DNA of 64,000 nt from an uncultured Pelagibacteraceae bacterium. GTDB taxonomy: Bacteria > Pseudomonadota > Alphaproteobacteria > Pelagibacterales > Pelagibacteraceae. The stretch is from contig CACLZL010000004.1 in the NCBI GenBank assembly GCA_902611405.1, forward strand, positions 43,402-107,401. Reading direction: 5' to 3'. Numbering within the stretch: the first letter of the stretch is position 1; each line of letters starts with the position of its first letter. Positions 44,317-53,240 of the stretch are shown here, in pieces. The position numbers and the translations under genes were made by a program. The notes below the pieces were generated by a model. The model saw nothing but the letters and a program-made list of their open reading frames with translations, ran no database searches and was not told the origin of the DNA.

Positions 44317-44900
44317 CATTAATTTCAGCTTTATCAAATGTTCATGTGAAAGGTCAATTTGGAGATTATAAAGGTAAAAATGAAAATGATATACTTAAAA
44401 TATCAGAAATTAAAAATTTATTAATCGTTCAAATATTTCAGTACAAAAATTCTTCAGTTTCATTTGAGGGTATTGATATTGATGGTTTAAAATTAAAAAA
44501 TGAACCTTTAACTGTAGTGTTTAATGAAACTACAAGGATTATGTGGAATGGACCAAAAAACTGGTTTTTAGTTTCAACAAAAAAAGATTTAATAAAAAAT
44601 GTAGAAGATAAATTTAGAGATACAGATTTTGCTGTAACAGATTTATCTCATTCAAGAGCTATTATTGAAATCGAAGGAAAAGATACGATAGAAGTTTTGA
44701 AAAAAGGATGTCCCTTTAATTTTAATATATTAGATAAAAATAATTCAATTAACTCAACTTACAATGGAATAGCTTTCACTGTAGATAGGTTAGGTGAAAA
44801 TCCAAATAAGGTAAGGTTATTTGCTCTAAGAAGTTTTGGAGAGTCTTTATACCATTCTATCACAGATGCATCTCTAGAGTTTGGCTTTGAAACTTTGTAA
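44313..44900 (+). CDS. soxG: Sarcosine oxidase gamma subunit / MgdD-like
   Basis: A 195-residue GcvT-related subunit. Visible features are [44 protein letters not shown] and a C-terminal [12 protein letters not shown]. It is strongly diverged, as this subunit usually is, but position as fourth gene of the BDAG operon is decisive. It converges with an EamA transporter gene, 9 bp apart, with no clear terminator hairpin between. Confidence 0.9.
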   Translation: MTLISALSNVHVKGQFGDYKGKNENDILKISEIKNLLIVQIFQYKNSSVSFEGIDIDGLKLKNEPLTVVFNETTRIMWNGPKNWFLVSTKKDLIKNVEDKFRDTDFAVTDLSHSRAIIEIEGKDTIEVLKKGCPFNFNILDKNNSINSTYNGIAFTVDRLGENPNKVRLFALRSFGESLYHSITDASLEFGFETL

Positions 44901-44909
44901 GCTTAAAAT

Positions 44910-45761
44910 TCAATCTCTTGTTGCAATATAAACACCTATAGAGGTAATTAGAAATCCAATTAGATCCAATCTTGTTAAACTTTCATTTAAGAAAAGCCAC
45001 GCCATAAAAGCAGAAGTTGCTGGAATTAAAAAAAATATTGAAACTGTTTTGCTTGCTGAGTTATTTTTTATTAAATACATCAATATTGTAAATGCACCAA
45101 ATGAGACTAAAAATATTTGATGGCTCATTGCAATTATAAATGTTTGTGAAAAATCAATATACGGATCAACAAAAAAAATAATTATTGATAAATGAAATAT
45201 ACAACCACCAATAGCTTGATTCATATTGCTTACAGATAAAGGCAATTTGTTGCTCAATTTTTTTTGCCACAAAGTAGAAAATGTAATTGCTAATAACGCT
45301 ATTATTGTCGCCATTAAGCCAGCTGCTGGTATTTTAGATCCAACATCAAAACCTAATACAATTCCTGCGCCAACAAATCCCAATAAAACACCTGTCCATT
45401 GTTTTGCTGATACTTTTTCGTTTAAGATTGGGCCGCTCAATGCATTTGTAAGAACTGGTTGTAGGGTTACAATTAATGCTGCTATTGCTGTAGGCATACC
45501 TATTGAAATTGAATAAAAGACGCCACCAAGATAAAAACCATGAAATAATACACCGCTCAAAAAAGATTCAAAAAAGTTTCTTTTACTAACTAAAATTTTT
45601 TGTTTTGAATAAATAGAAAATAAAAAAAAACCTAAAGCAACTAAAGCAAATCTAAAAGCTAGAGCAGCAAATGGATCACTGTTGTCTATAATAGGTTTGG
45701 TTGTTATGAAAGCAGAGGACCATAGAAGTATAAATATGAAAGGGAATATTTTAATCATCAT
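44910..45761 (-). CDS. EamA/DMT-family transporter
   Basis: A 283-residue membrane protein with ten hydrophobic segments arranged as two EamA repeats. Features: ILLWSSAFITTKPIID at the N-terminus, VTLQPVLTNALSGPILNEKVSAKQWTGVLLGFVGAGIVL in the first repeat and LIPATSAFMAWLFLNESLTRLDLIGFLI in the second. Such proteins export or import small metabolites; the substrate is unknown. An alternative start one codon in (ATG 45758) cannot be excluded. Confidence 0.88.
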   Translation of the reverse strand: MMIKIFPFIFILLWSSAFITTKPIIDNSDPFAALAFRFALVALGFFLFSIYSKQKILVSKRNFFESFLSGVLFHGFYLGGVFYSISIGMPTAIAALIVTLQPVLTNALSGPILNEKVSAKQWTGVLLGFVGAGIVLGFDVGSKIPAAGLMATIIALLAITFSTLWQKKLSNKLPLSVSNMNQAIGGCIFHLSIIIFFVDPYIDFSQTFIIAMSHQIFLVSFGAFTILMYLIKNNSASKTVSIFFLIPATSAFMAWLFLNESLTRLDLIGFLITSIGVYIATRD

Positions 45762-45861
45762 GTTTAATAAACAAATAAATTAAATAAAATCAAACAAATC
45801 AGTACCTATAATGAACAAATTATATGTAGAAACGAAATACCAAATCACTTAATGTTCAACT

Positions 45862-46248
45862 ATGAATTTTAGATTATTTAGAATTTTAACAATTATACTG
45901 TCTTTTTTCTTACTGACAGGTTTTGTACCTATTCTTTCATTTGTTGGCCCAGGTGTAACAGTCTTAACTTCAGGAAATATCTATAAAGCTAGTGCACAAT
46001 TAATAATTAATCAACGTATAGAAGAAGAAACTGGGAAAAATTCTTTAACTTTAATTAGAGAAACTTTAATCGAAGAAACAGAAAAAAAAGTTCAAAACAA
46101 TTCTTTTGATGAAGATCTAAGACAATTAGTTGAAACAAGAATTAAAATAACTAGACAAAAACTAGATAATCAAAATTTACAAAAATTACTTAAAAAACGA
46201 ATTGAGGTTACTAGATCAATACTTGATTTAAATAATATTACTCAATAA
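45862..46248 (+). CDS. Exported or membrane-anchored protein with coiled-coil tail, hypothetical
   Basis: A 128-residue protein. N-terminal hydrophobic segment at about residues 7-28 (ILTIILSFFLLTGFVPILSF), then a Gly-rich linker (GPGVTVLTSGN), and a long helical, charged C-terminus (about 55-128) likely to form a coiled coil with repeated T-R and I-E patterns (ETRIKITRQKLDNQ, KKRIEVTRSILDL). No family recognised. The 3' end overlaps a gene on the other strand by 11 bp. The start is 100 bp from the divergent transporter gene. Confidence 0.7.
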   Translation: MNFRLFRILTIILSFFLLTGFVPILSFVGPGVTVLTSGNIYKASAQLIINQRIEEETGKNSLTLIRETLIEETEKKVQNNSFDEDLRQLVETRIKITRQKLDNQNLQKLLKKRIEVTRSILDLNNITQ

Positions 46249-46678
46249 TATTTAGATATATCAAATCTTCTTGATTAGTTTCTTTACACCACATTTCATA
46301 GCTTTCACAAACTCTCCACAAGTGATCAAAAGCTCGCTGTGAAATTTCAAGTGGAAAATGACTTTTAGTATAATAAAGCTTTGGTATTTTCATCAAAAAC
46401 TTTACCATCGAATCTTTTTGAAGCTCTAGAAGTCTCAAAGTTTCTTCGTTAATTTTTTTTTTTGTAACAGTATCAATAAATTTATTATTCTTAAGTTCTA
46501 AAAACCACTTATCATGAAAATCGCCAGAACTTAAAATATCGTATTCTTTAGTAGTCATAAAAATTTCAAATGCTTGTATATTATTGATTTCGGGATTTTG
46601 ATTTTTAATTTCTATAATATTTGAATAAACAAATTCAGCAGCTCTTAACACATATGGCTTTTCAGTATTATTAGGCAT
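46238..46678 (-). CDS. Hypothetical 146-aa protein coupled to Asp/Glu racemase
   Basis: A soluble, mainly helical protein without signal peptide. Visible stretches: AFEIFMTTKEYDILSSGDF, FPLEISQRAFDHLWRVCESYEMWCKET. I chose ATG 46678, which overlaps the racemase stop in ATGCCTAA; a TTG two codons upstream is possible. Coupling suggests a functional link with the racemase-like enzyme, but no motif identifies its role. Confidence 0.65.
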   Translation of the reverse strand: MPNNTEKPYVLRAAEFVYSNIIEIKNQNPEINNIQAFEIFMTTKEYDILSSGDFHDKWFLELKNNKFIDTVTKKKINEETLRLLELQKDSMVKFLMKIPKLYYTKSHFPLEISQRAFDHLWRVCESYEMWCKETNQEDLIYLNIIE

Positions 46679-47429
46679 AGGCAAATTTTTTATGCTTAAC
46701 CATAGCTGAATGTGCCAAAATTAAGTTAGGATCTAAGAAAACTTTTGACGATTTAATATTTTTAAACGATTTAAATGCAAAAATTGCAATAGGTAGCTCT
46801 GTGCAACCTAAAATAATTTTTTTACACTTCATTTTAATTAAGGAGTCAATCGCAGGTTTAATTGCTCTTGCAGCAGCTTTTACATTACCCATTTTAACTA
46901 ATTTAATAGATTTATTAACTGACAGTTTTTGTATTTTTTGAGATGGCTCTATTAAATTATAATCGTTGTCGAAAAATTTTTTATAAACTCCAGTTTTAAG
47001 AGTGCCCTCAGTTGCTAACAGACCAACTTTGGAGTTTTTCTTACATTTTTTTTTTGTAAATTTGAAAACTTCATTTGGCATATTGATTATTGGAATATTT
47101 ATTTTATTTTGTAAATCATCGAACCAATAATGAGCTGTATTACAAGGTATAACTATAAACTTACATTTATTCTTTTCTAGAAGCTTACAACCTTTAAGTA
47201 AACTCTTTAGAACTTTGTTATATTTTTCTTTACTTTTTTTATTTGTAGATTTGTTTGAAAGATTTTTAGTTTGAGAGCCTATAGATTCAGGTCTGCCAGG
47301 AATATTTGATTTATTATAAAGTAGAAATAATGGATATTCTTGATCAATTTTTCCTCTATTCAGTACAGCAAGCTTATTACAAAAATCAAGACCAGCTTGA
47401 GTTCCCATTCCACCTAAAATTCCAATCAT
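46671..47429 (-). CDS. Aspartate/glutamate racemase family protein
   Basis: A 252-residue PLP-independent racemase homologue. It starts MIGILGGMGTQAGLDFCNKL and carries both catalytic cysteine motifs: FIVIPCNTAHYWFDDLQ (about residue 99) and KIILGCTELPIAI (about residue 208). The family includes Asp and Glu racemases, broad racemases (YgeA/RacX) and some hydantoin or maleate enzymes. The substrate cannot be fixed; the central KKCKKNSKVG region is unusually basic. It may be used for cell-wall D-amino acids or for catabolism. Confidence 0.82.
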   Translation of the reverse strand: MIGILGGMGTQAGLDFCNKLAVLNRGKIDQEYPLFLLYNKSNIPGRPESIGSQTKNLSNKSTNKKSKEKYNKVLKSLLKGCKLLEKNKCKFIVIPCNTAHYWFDDLQNKINIPIINMPNEVFKFTKKKCKKNSKVGLLATEGTLKTGVYKKFFDNDYNLIEPSQKIQKLSVNKSIKLVKMGNVKAAARAIKPAIDSLIKMKCKKIILGCTELPIAIFAFKSFKNIKSSKVFLDPNLILAHSAMVKHKKFAYA

Positions 47430-47506
47430 AATTTTGATAAATTTATTAATTTTATAATTTAATTCTATAATTAATAATTGTGTTTAAAGGTTGTTATTAA
47501 GTAAGG

Positions 47507-47557
47507 TATTGGCTGAATATTAAATTTATTATTCTAAATTAAATTTTTCAGCCAATA
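47507..47557 (-). other. Long-loop inverted repeat downstream of the cold-shock gene
   Basis: TATTGGCTGAA (47507-47517) and TTCAGCCAATA (47547-47557) form a perfect 11-bp stem with a 29-base AT-rich loop that can fold further. It begins 13 bp beyond the cold-shock stop. On the minus strand it is not followed by a T run, so it is probably an mRNA 3' end or stability element rather than a textbook terminator. Confidence 0.5.
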
Positions 47558-47569
47558 GGAAGTGTGAAA

Positions 47570-47776
47570 TTATGCAGTTTTTAAGTTAACTGCTGAAGGA
47601 CCTTTAGGACCATCTTCAACATCGAAAGTCAAAGCTTGACCCTCATCTAAACCGTTCATACCAGCATCTCTTACTGCTGAAACATGTACAAACACATCTT
47701 TTTCTTTATCTTCTCTTTCAATAAAACCAAAACCTTTGGTTGGATTGAACCATTTTACTTTACCTTGTAGACTCAT
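47570..47776 (-). CDS. cspA: Cold-shock domain protein
   Basis: A 68-residue single-strand nucleic-acid-binding protein of the CspA family. RNP1 is KGFGFI (residues about 14-19) and RNP2 is VFVHVS (about 28-33), with [11 protein letters not shown] at the N-terminus and [10 protein letters not shown] at the end. It functions as RNA chaperone and antiterminator. It is monocistronic, with a leader of roughly 65-70 bases containing a stable hairpin. Confidence 0.96.
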   Translation of the reverse strand: MSLQGKVKWFNPTKGFGFIEREDKEKDVFVHVSAVRDAGMNGLDEGQALTFDVEDGPKGPSAVNLKTA

Positions 47777-47807
47777 ATTTATCTTCTTACTTTTTGTTAT
47801 ATTTAAT

Positions 47808-47876
47808 TATTACTTATAATTAAGTAATATTAGCTTTCTTTAGATTTTATAGGGTTTTGTCAACAAAATAGATCAA
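47808..47876 (-). promoter_or_regulatory. Promoter region and leader hairpin of the cold-shock gene
   Basis: On the minus strand TATTACTTA-ATTA-TAAGTAATA (47829-47808) is a perfect 9-bp hairpin, 31 bases before the ATG. Upstream lies TATAAAAT (47851-47844), a good -10 box, with TTGATC at 47876-47871 as a possible -35 (19-bp spacer); TTGACA also occurs at 47863-47858. Leader structure is a usual site of cold-shock mRNA control. Confidence 0.5.
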
Positions 47877-47894
47877 TTATTAAAAAATAATTTT

Positions 47895-48362
47895 TTAAAT
47901 ATCGTCAATAAGCATAGTTAAATAAACAGAATTGATATCTTCTTTATAGTGTGCAAAAGGTTCGCACACTGTGAAACCAGTTTTTCTAAAAAGTTTTCTT
48001 GCTGGTATAAAAAAATCACCTGCTCCTGTTTCAATACTTAATCTTTTTATTTTAAGCTTTTTTGCTTCATTGATTAAATGATTAATTACATTAATCCCTT
48101 GGCCTTGCTTTCTAAAATCATCATGAATTCTTATAGACTTAAATTCTCCATGTTTTTTATCTAAAAATTTTAAAGCACCACAACCAATCAATTTTTCGTT
48201 ATTCCACAAACTCCAAAATTTAATTGATGGTACTTTTAAACCAGGAATATCTAGCACGTGAGCACTTCCTTCTGGAGATGCAGCTCTAAGCTCAATAAAA
48301 TGTTTGATTAGAAGCTCATTAACTTCTGGATTATCAAAATTACCTTCTATTGATTTTAACAT
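47895..48362 (-). CDS. GNAT-family N-acetyltransferase
   Basis: A 155-residue acetyltransferase. The acetyl-CoA loop is RKQGQGINVINHLINEA (about residue 90), preceded by EFKSIRIHDDF and followed by LSIETGAGDFFIPARKLFRKTGF. The pattern GSAHVLDIPGLKVPSIKFW is in the acceptor half. The substrate is unknown. The start directly abuts the purK stop, so it is co-transcribed with purE-purK, although a purine role is not evident. Confidence 0.88.
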   Translation of the reverse strand: MLKSIEGNFDNPEVNELLIKHFIELRAASPEGSAHVLDIPGLKVPSIKFWSLWNNEKLIGCGALKFLDKKHGEFKSIRIHDDFRKQGQGINVINHLINEAKKLKIKRLSIETGAGDFFIPARKLFRKTGFTVCEPFAHYKEDINSVYLTMLIDDI

Positions 48363-49409
48363 TTATACTAAAGTTGTGATATGACCCATTTTTCTTTTTT
48401 CTTTTATATCTTTTTTTAAATAATCAAAGAAAAATTCATTATCATTAAACTCTTGTGTGTTTCTATAATGAGTAATTTGATCCCCAAGTAAATTCATCAT
48501 TTTTGCATTAGATATTTTTTTTAAAGGAATTTGTTTTAACCCACAGACAGCTCTTATATGATTTTCGAATTGACTAACATTAAATGCATTTATAGTTAGG
48601 TGTCCTGAGTTGTGTACTCTTGGAGCAAGTTCATTTACATACAAGTTATCATTTCTATCAATAAAAAATTCAATACATAAAGTTCCAACATACTTAAGTT
48701 CTTCAGCAATTAGGATTGCCCAATCTTTAGATTGATTTAAAATTTTTTCATTAATTTCAGCTGGTATTTTTGAATATTTTAAAATCTGATCTTCGTGAGT
48801 GTTTTCTATTGGTTCGTAAATTTCATATTTATTATTACTAAACCTTGTAATTATAATTGATATCTCTTTTTTTAACTTTACAAGTTTTTCAAGAATATAT
48901 TCTTTTGAAAAATCAATATTTAATAAATTTAGTTCATTACTTGATTTAATTAGATATTGACCTTTGCCATCATAACCAAGTGTTGTTGTTTTTAATATTC
49001 CTGGTAAAAAATCTTCTAAAGCATCAATATCAGATTTTTTTTCAATTGAAACATATCTAGTTGTTCTAATATTTAATTTATTTACAAAATCTTTTTCAGC
49101 CAATCGATGTTGAATTAATCTGTTTATTGAAGGCTTTGGCAGAACAGGTTTAAATTTGTTTATTTCATTTAATGTTTCAAACGGAATATTTTCAAATTCA
49201 TAAGTTACTAAATCAACCTGATTTATAAATTCTGATATTTTTTCTTTATTATCATAACTTCCAGTAACAAATTGATTACAAAAATTTTGTGCTGGTGCAT
49301 CTATATCATCACAAAAAACAATAGTTTTAACATTTAATTTTTTTGCTGCTATTGCAAGCATACTTCCAAGTTGACCACCCCCAATGATACCAAGAGTAAT
49401 TTCGGACAT
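48363..49409 (-). CDS. purK: N5-carboxyaminoimidazole ribonucleotide synthase
   Basis: A 348-residue ATP-grasp enzyme of purine biosynthesis, converting AIR, bicarbonate and ATP to N5-CAIR. N-terminal GIIGGGQLGSMLAIAAKKL, VDLVTYEFENIPFETL, the ATP-grasp stretch FLPGILKTTTLGYDGKGQ, and NELAPRVHNSGHLTINAF near the end are all conserved. The length is normal. It starts 1 bp after purE, its pathway partner. Confidence 0.96.
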   Translation of the reverse strand: MSEITLGIIGGGQLGSMLAIAAKKLNVKTIVFCDDIDAPAQNFCNQFVTGSYDNKEKISEFINQVDLVTYEFENIPFETLNEINKFKPVLPKPSINRLIQHRLAEKDFVNKLNIRTTRYVSIEKKSDIDALEDFLPGILKTTTLGYDGKGQYLIKSSNELNLLNIDFSKEYILEKLVKLKKEISIIITRFSNNKYEIYEPIENTHEDQILKYSKIPAEINEKILNQSKDWAILIAEELKYVGTLCIEFFIDRNDNLYVNELAPRVHNSGHLTINAFNVSQFENHIRAVCGLKQIPLKKISNAKMMNLLGDQITHYRNTQEFNDNEFFFDYLKKDIKEKRKMGHITTLV

Positions 49410-49410
49410 T

Positions 49411-49902
49411 TTATTTTGGAGTTTTCTTTACTGATTTAGTTTGTGATGTTCTAAAATTTTTAAGTTTTTTACGAACATTTGGATTGTTATTAGCAATGAT
49501 TGATGCAGCTAATAAAGCTGCATTAATGGCACCATCTTCTCCTATAGCAAGGGTTCCCACAGGTATTCCTTTAGGCATTTGTGCAATTGATAACAAGCTA
49601 TCTAAACCTTTAAGTTTTTTACTTTCAACAGGAACACCAAGAACTGGCACATGTGTAATTGCCGATATCATACCTGGAAGATGAGCAGATCCTCCGGCAC
49701 CTGCAATTATCACTCCTATATGATTTTGCTCAACTTTTGCAGCATATTCATACATTCTTTGAGGCGTTCTGTGAGCAGATATGATTTTTGTTTCAAATGA
49801 AACTCCAATTTTTTTTAGAGTTTTTTCAGCCAGTTTCATTATTTTATAGTCTGATTGACTGCCCATTACGAGTGAAACTTTTAATTCAGTATTTTTTTTC
49901 AT
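49411..49902 (-). CDS. purE: N5-CAIR mutase
   Basis: A 163-residue class I PurE that rearranges N5-CAIR to CAIR. Active-site motifs: VMGSQSDYKIM near the N-terminus, ISAHRTPQRMYEYA (catalytic His) and IIAGAGGSAHLPGMISAIT, followed by PVLGVPVESKKLKGLDSLLSIAQMP. The C-terminus has a basic tail. It is first in the purE-purK-acetyltransferase operon and is divergent to the dipeptidase gene. Confidence 0.97.
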   Translation of the reverse strand: MKKNTELKVSLVMGSQSDYKIMKLAEKTLKKIGVSFETKIISAHRTPQRMYEYAAKVEQNHIGVIIAGAGGSAHLPGMISAITHVPVLGVPVESKKLKGLDSLLSIAQMPKGIPVGTLAIGEDGAINAALLAASIIANNNPNVRKKLKNFRTSQTKSVKKTPK

Positions 49903-49996
49903 GAAAATTGATCAATATGTTTATTTCAAAATTAGCTTAAAATTTCAATAAAATAAATAGTATTTAAAATATATATTGATTAGAGTTAAGCATACT

Positions 49997-50962
49997 ATGA
50001 ATTATAAAATCGATAATCTTCAATATTGTAATTGGTCTAGAAAAATCTTTGAGATCAATAGATCTGCTGGTTTAGATGCTGTTCATGTTACTATCGTTTA
50101 TCATGAAGATTTTGATGAATTACAACTTGAAATTAAAAAATGGAAAAAATTATTTCATGAGAACTCAGATCTAATTTTTCTTGGTAAGAGTTTTGAAGAT
50201 ATTGATAAAGCTAATAAAGAAAACAAAACTGCAATATTTTTTGGTTTTCAAAATTGTTCACCAATTGAAGATGATATAAAGCTTGTTGAAGAGGTTCATG
50301 AATTAGGATGTCGATTTATGCAGCTGACTTATAACAATCAATCTTTACTAGCAACAGGTTGTTATGAAAAAGTAGACAGTGGAGTTACAAATTTTGGACG
50401 TGAGGTTATCAGGGAAATGAATAGAGTTGGTCTTGTAGTTGACATGTCACATTCTGCAGAACAAAGCACTATAGATGCAATTGAATTAAGCGAAAAACCA
50501 ATCGCAATTACTCATGCTAATCCCTCTTTTTGGCATCCAGCTAAAAGAAACAAATCCTCAGATTTATTAAAAATTTTAAGTGATAGTGGTGGTATGTTAG
50601 GTTTGTCATTATACCCTCATCATTTAAAAGATAATACAAATTGTACTCTAGATAGTTTTTGTGAAATGGTCGCAAAAACAGCTGAAATAATGAATGTGAA
50701 TAAAATTGGAATAGGTTCTGATCTTTGTTTAGGTCATCCGGATACTGTTGTGGAATGGATGAGAAATGGTTCTTGGTCTAAAAGTAAAAATTTTGGTGAA
50801 GGTTCGAAAAATAAACCAGGTTTCCCTAAACAACCTGATTGGTTTCTTGATGCAAGAGGATTTTCAAATATTGAAAAAGGTTTAAAAAAAGTAGGTTTTT
50901 CAGATACTGAGACACATGGAATACTTGGAAATAACTGGTACAACTTTTATAAATCTATTTAA
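49997..50962 (+). CDS. Membrane dipeptidase family (M19) metallohydrolase
   Basis: A 321-residue renal-dipeptidase-type enzyme. It starts MNYKIDNLQYCNWSRKIFE. Motifs include FFGFQNCSPIEDDIKLVEEVHELGCRFMQLTYNN (metal-bridge region), LVVDMSHSAEQSTIDAIE, PIAITHANP (His ligands) and IGIGSDLC. The first metal-binding H-x-D seen in canonical M19 enzymes is replaced here by DAVHVTIVYHE. I chose ATG 49997 over TTG 49976 because it matches the usual N-terminus and a GAG-rich site precedes it. It heads an operon with a 553-aa unknown and a DUF3726-type gene. Confidence 0.83.
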   Translation: MNYKIDNLQYCNWSRKIFEINRSAGLDAVHVTIVYHEDFDELQLEIKKWKKLFHENSDLIFLGKSFEDIDKANKENKTAIFFGFQNCSPIEDDIKLVEEVHELGCRFMQLTYNNQSLLATGCYEKVDSGVTNFGREVIREMNRVGLVVDMSHSAEQSTIDAIELSEKPIAITHANPSFWHPAKRNKSSDLLKILSDSGGMLGLSLYPHHLKDNTNCTLDSFCEMVAKTAEIMNVNKIGIGSDLCLGHPDTVVEWMRNGSWSKSKNFGEGSKNKPGFPKQPDWFLDARGFSNIEKGLKKVGFSDTETHGILGNNWYNFYKSI

Positions 50963-50964
50963 TT

Positions 50965-52626
50965 ATGAAAGTTGAATTAAGAGACCCAAACAAGATAATG
51001 AAATTATCAAGGCTAGGATCTTTTCATCAATCAAAATTATCTTTTTTAAGAAGTTTTCTTAATGAATTTAAAGAATGGGAATATAAAAAAGATTTATTTA
51101 ATTTAAATAAAAATGGTTTTGGAGAAGCTGTTTATTCATTTAAAAAAAATAAAAGAGTTTATTCTTTAGTTTGTTTTGCAAATGAAATTAAAGATGAAGA
51201 AAGATCAGATAGAGTTATTGCTACAAAATGGGATGCAGCTTTTACATTACATGATGGGGTTCCCACAAAAAAAGATATTGAACGATTAAAAAATGAAGTT
51301 CCAAAACAAGAGGTTGGCAGGCTCTCTTATAAAGAATTAACTTTGTCGAGAGCAAACAAATCAGTAAGAATTTATAATCATGTTGTTGAAAGTTTGAGTA
51401 AAGGTCAGCAGCCAGATTTAAACTTATTATCAAAAGTAGGCTATTTATATAGGACTACAGCAGTCTACGGCTCAGGTAAATTTGGTCTTGCAGATCGATT
51501 TAGAATTAAAAATCGTGAAGAAATTAATGGTCCATTCAGATTAGAAATGATGTTAGTTTATTTGGTAAGACAATTTACTTTTGACCAAGTTAATCATGTT
51601 GCTTATCATAAAAATCCAAAAATAGCTGTTAAGCTAGATGATAATATATGTAAAAACTTGGGAATTGGAAATTCTACAGGCCTGGGTATGGCTCCGTTTA
51701 TAGTCAATCACCCTACTTTATTAAATAATTGGATTTTAAGTAGAGAAAAGGCACTTAAAAAAATTAGAGAAATTAAAAACGTAGAAAGTCAAGATAGTTA
51801 TTTATTTATAAATTGTGTAAAAAAATCATTAAGAAATATTACAAGCTGGAATACTGATAGCGAATATCAACAAAAAAAAATCTCATCATTACTTAAAGAT
51901 GTTGAAAACTTTTTAAATTTTATAAAAAAAGAATTTAATTTTGAGATCGAATATCCTTTTAATAAAATATATCAATGGTTAGAGGATAATACTTGTGAGG
52001 AATGTATTGAATATATTGTTTCGATAATGATGGAACCCTATAACAATATTGTAAATCCCTTAGTAAGAGAAATGAGTTCTGATGAAGAAGAATTTTTTAA
52101 TATTCCAGCCCATAGAAAAGTTGAAGAATTACGAAACATCATTGAAGTAAAGTATCCAAATATTCTAGATATTAATTTTGAAAAAAAAGAAAATAATAAA
52201 AACTTTTGGTTTATTTCAAAAAATAAAGAGGAACCTAGATTGGCCGATCGATTTGAAGAACATGGATCAGAATTAGAACAGCCATTAGCAATAGCGAGAG
52301 ACATAAAAAAACTTTATCATAAATTATTAGTCTCAAAAAACAGTTTAACAATAGCTGAGTTTTTAATATCAAATTCTGAATTAAGACATGTTGTCAGGAG
52401 AGCATTTATTGTAGAAAAATTTCCTTATTCAGAAATACAAGACAACACTATTGGTAAAGATTTAATGCCGATTGATATGCTTAGATTAAAGTTGTCATTT
52501 TTTGGAGCATTAAAATTTGACCCACGATCTGACAAATGGTTAAGAATTTGCATGTTCCAGGGGGCCCCACTTCCAAATGAGCTAAAAAATTATGACGAGC
52601 AATGGGTTTATAAAACTAATATTTAA
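50965..52626 (+). CDS. Unknown conserved protein, 553 aa
   Basis: A large soluble protein without signal peptide or membrane segments. Visible stretches that look conserved: RLGSFHQSKLSFLRSFLNE at the N-terminus, RVIATKWDAAFTLHDGVPT (about residue 75), LYRTTAVYGSGKFGLADRF (about 155), GIGNSTGLGMAPFIVNHPTL (about 230) and DPRSDKWLRICMFQGAPLP at the C-terminus. Motif positions are my estimates. I do not recognise a named family. It lies 2 bp after the dipeptidase gene and 2 bp before the DUF3726-type gene, so the three are expressed together. Glycine-rich SGKFG and NSTGLGMA loops might bind a nucleotide or phosphate, but no Walker motif is present. Confidence 0.85.
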   Translation: MKVELRDPNKIMKLSRLGSFHQSKLSFLRSFLNEFKEWEYKKDLFNLNKNGFGEAVYSFKKNKRVYSLVCFANEIKDEERSDRVIATKWDAAFTLHDGVPTKKDIERLKNEVPKQEVGRLSYKELTLSRANKSVRIYNHVVESLSKGQQPDLNLLSKVGYLYRTTAVYGSGKFGLADRFRIKNREEINGPFRLEMMLVYLVRQFTFDQVNHVAYHKNPKIAVKLDDNICKNLGIGNSTGLGMAPFIVNHPTLLNNWILSREKALKKIREIKNVESQDSYLFINCVKKSLRNITSWNTDSEYQQKKISSLLKDVENFLNFIKKEFNFEIEYPFNKIYQWLEDNTCEECIEYIVSIMMEPYNNIVNPLVREMSSDEEEFFNIPAHRKVEELRNIIEVKYPNILDINFEKKENNKNFWFISKNKEEPRLADRFEEHGSELEQPLAIARDIKKLYHKLLVSKNSLTIAEFLISNSELRHVVRRAFIVEKFPYSEIQDNTIGKDLMPIDMLRLKLSFFGALKFDPRSDKWLRICMFQGAPLPNELKNYDEQWVYKTNI

Positions 52627-52628
52627 CA

Positions 52629-53240
52629 ATGAAATCACTGAGTGAAATTGAAACTACCGCAAAAAGAGCTTCAAAAGCAGCAGGATACTCATGGGGAGTT
52701 TCAGAAGAAACAGGAAAATGTATAAGGTTTTTAGAGCTATTTAGTTTACCAGGTATTAAGCACCTTAATGAATATTTTAATGAAAAAAATAAAATTGAAT
52801 TTGAAAATTTAAATTTAATTAATCAAAATAACTCCTCATCAAACAAACCTTACTGTCCAATTACTTTAGGTGTAAGTTTTTTAGATCAAATAAATGTTTT
52901 AGAGAATTTAAAAAAAATTGAATTCAAAAATGTTGCTTATCCAATTATTTTTATTTCCTTCTTAAGTCGTTCATCTGAAATTATTGGAAAGAAAATTTAC
53001 GTAAAAATAGATGAAAAAAAAATTTTCTTAAATCTAAATGTAAATATTATTTCTAATTTTATTGATCAAGTATATCCAAAGATAGCGAATACAATTGAGG
53101 TTAATATACTTGAAAATAAAGATAATTTTACAGATGATGAATGGAATAATTTATACAAGCTATCCGAAGAAACTTTTGTAGAAGAAAGTGAGAGTTTAAA
53201 AAAAGGTGCAGCAGGCGCTGGTTTAACAGATAATGATTGA
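52629..53240 (+). CDS. DUF3726-type protein
   Basis: A 203-residue protein whose N-terminus, SLSEIETTAKRASKAAGYSWGVSEETGK, matches my memory of the DUF3726 family, a group of unknown function in marine and alphaproteobacteria. The middle has NKPYCPITLGVSFLDQ. The C-terminus ends in SEETFVEESESLKKGAAGAGLTDND, which in the family is also Gly/Ala-rich. It starts 2 bp after the 553-aa gene; its last 8 bases overlap a small four-cysteine gene. Confidence 0.78.
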   Translation: MKSLSEIETTAKRASKAAGYSWGVSEETGKCIRFLELFSLPGIKHLNEYFNEKNKIEFENLNLINQNNSSSNKPYCPITLGVSFLDQINVLENLKKIEFKNVAYPIIFISFLSRSSEIIGKKIYVKIDEKKIFLNLNVNIISNFIDQVYPKIANTIEVNILENKDNFTDDEWNNLYKLSEETFVEESESLKKGAAGAGLTDND

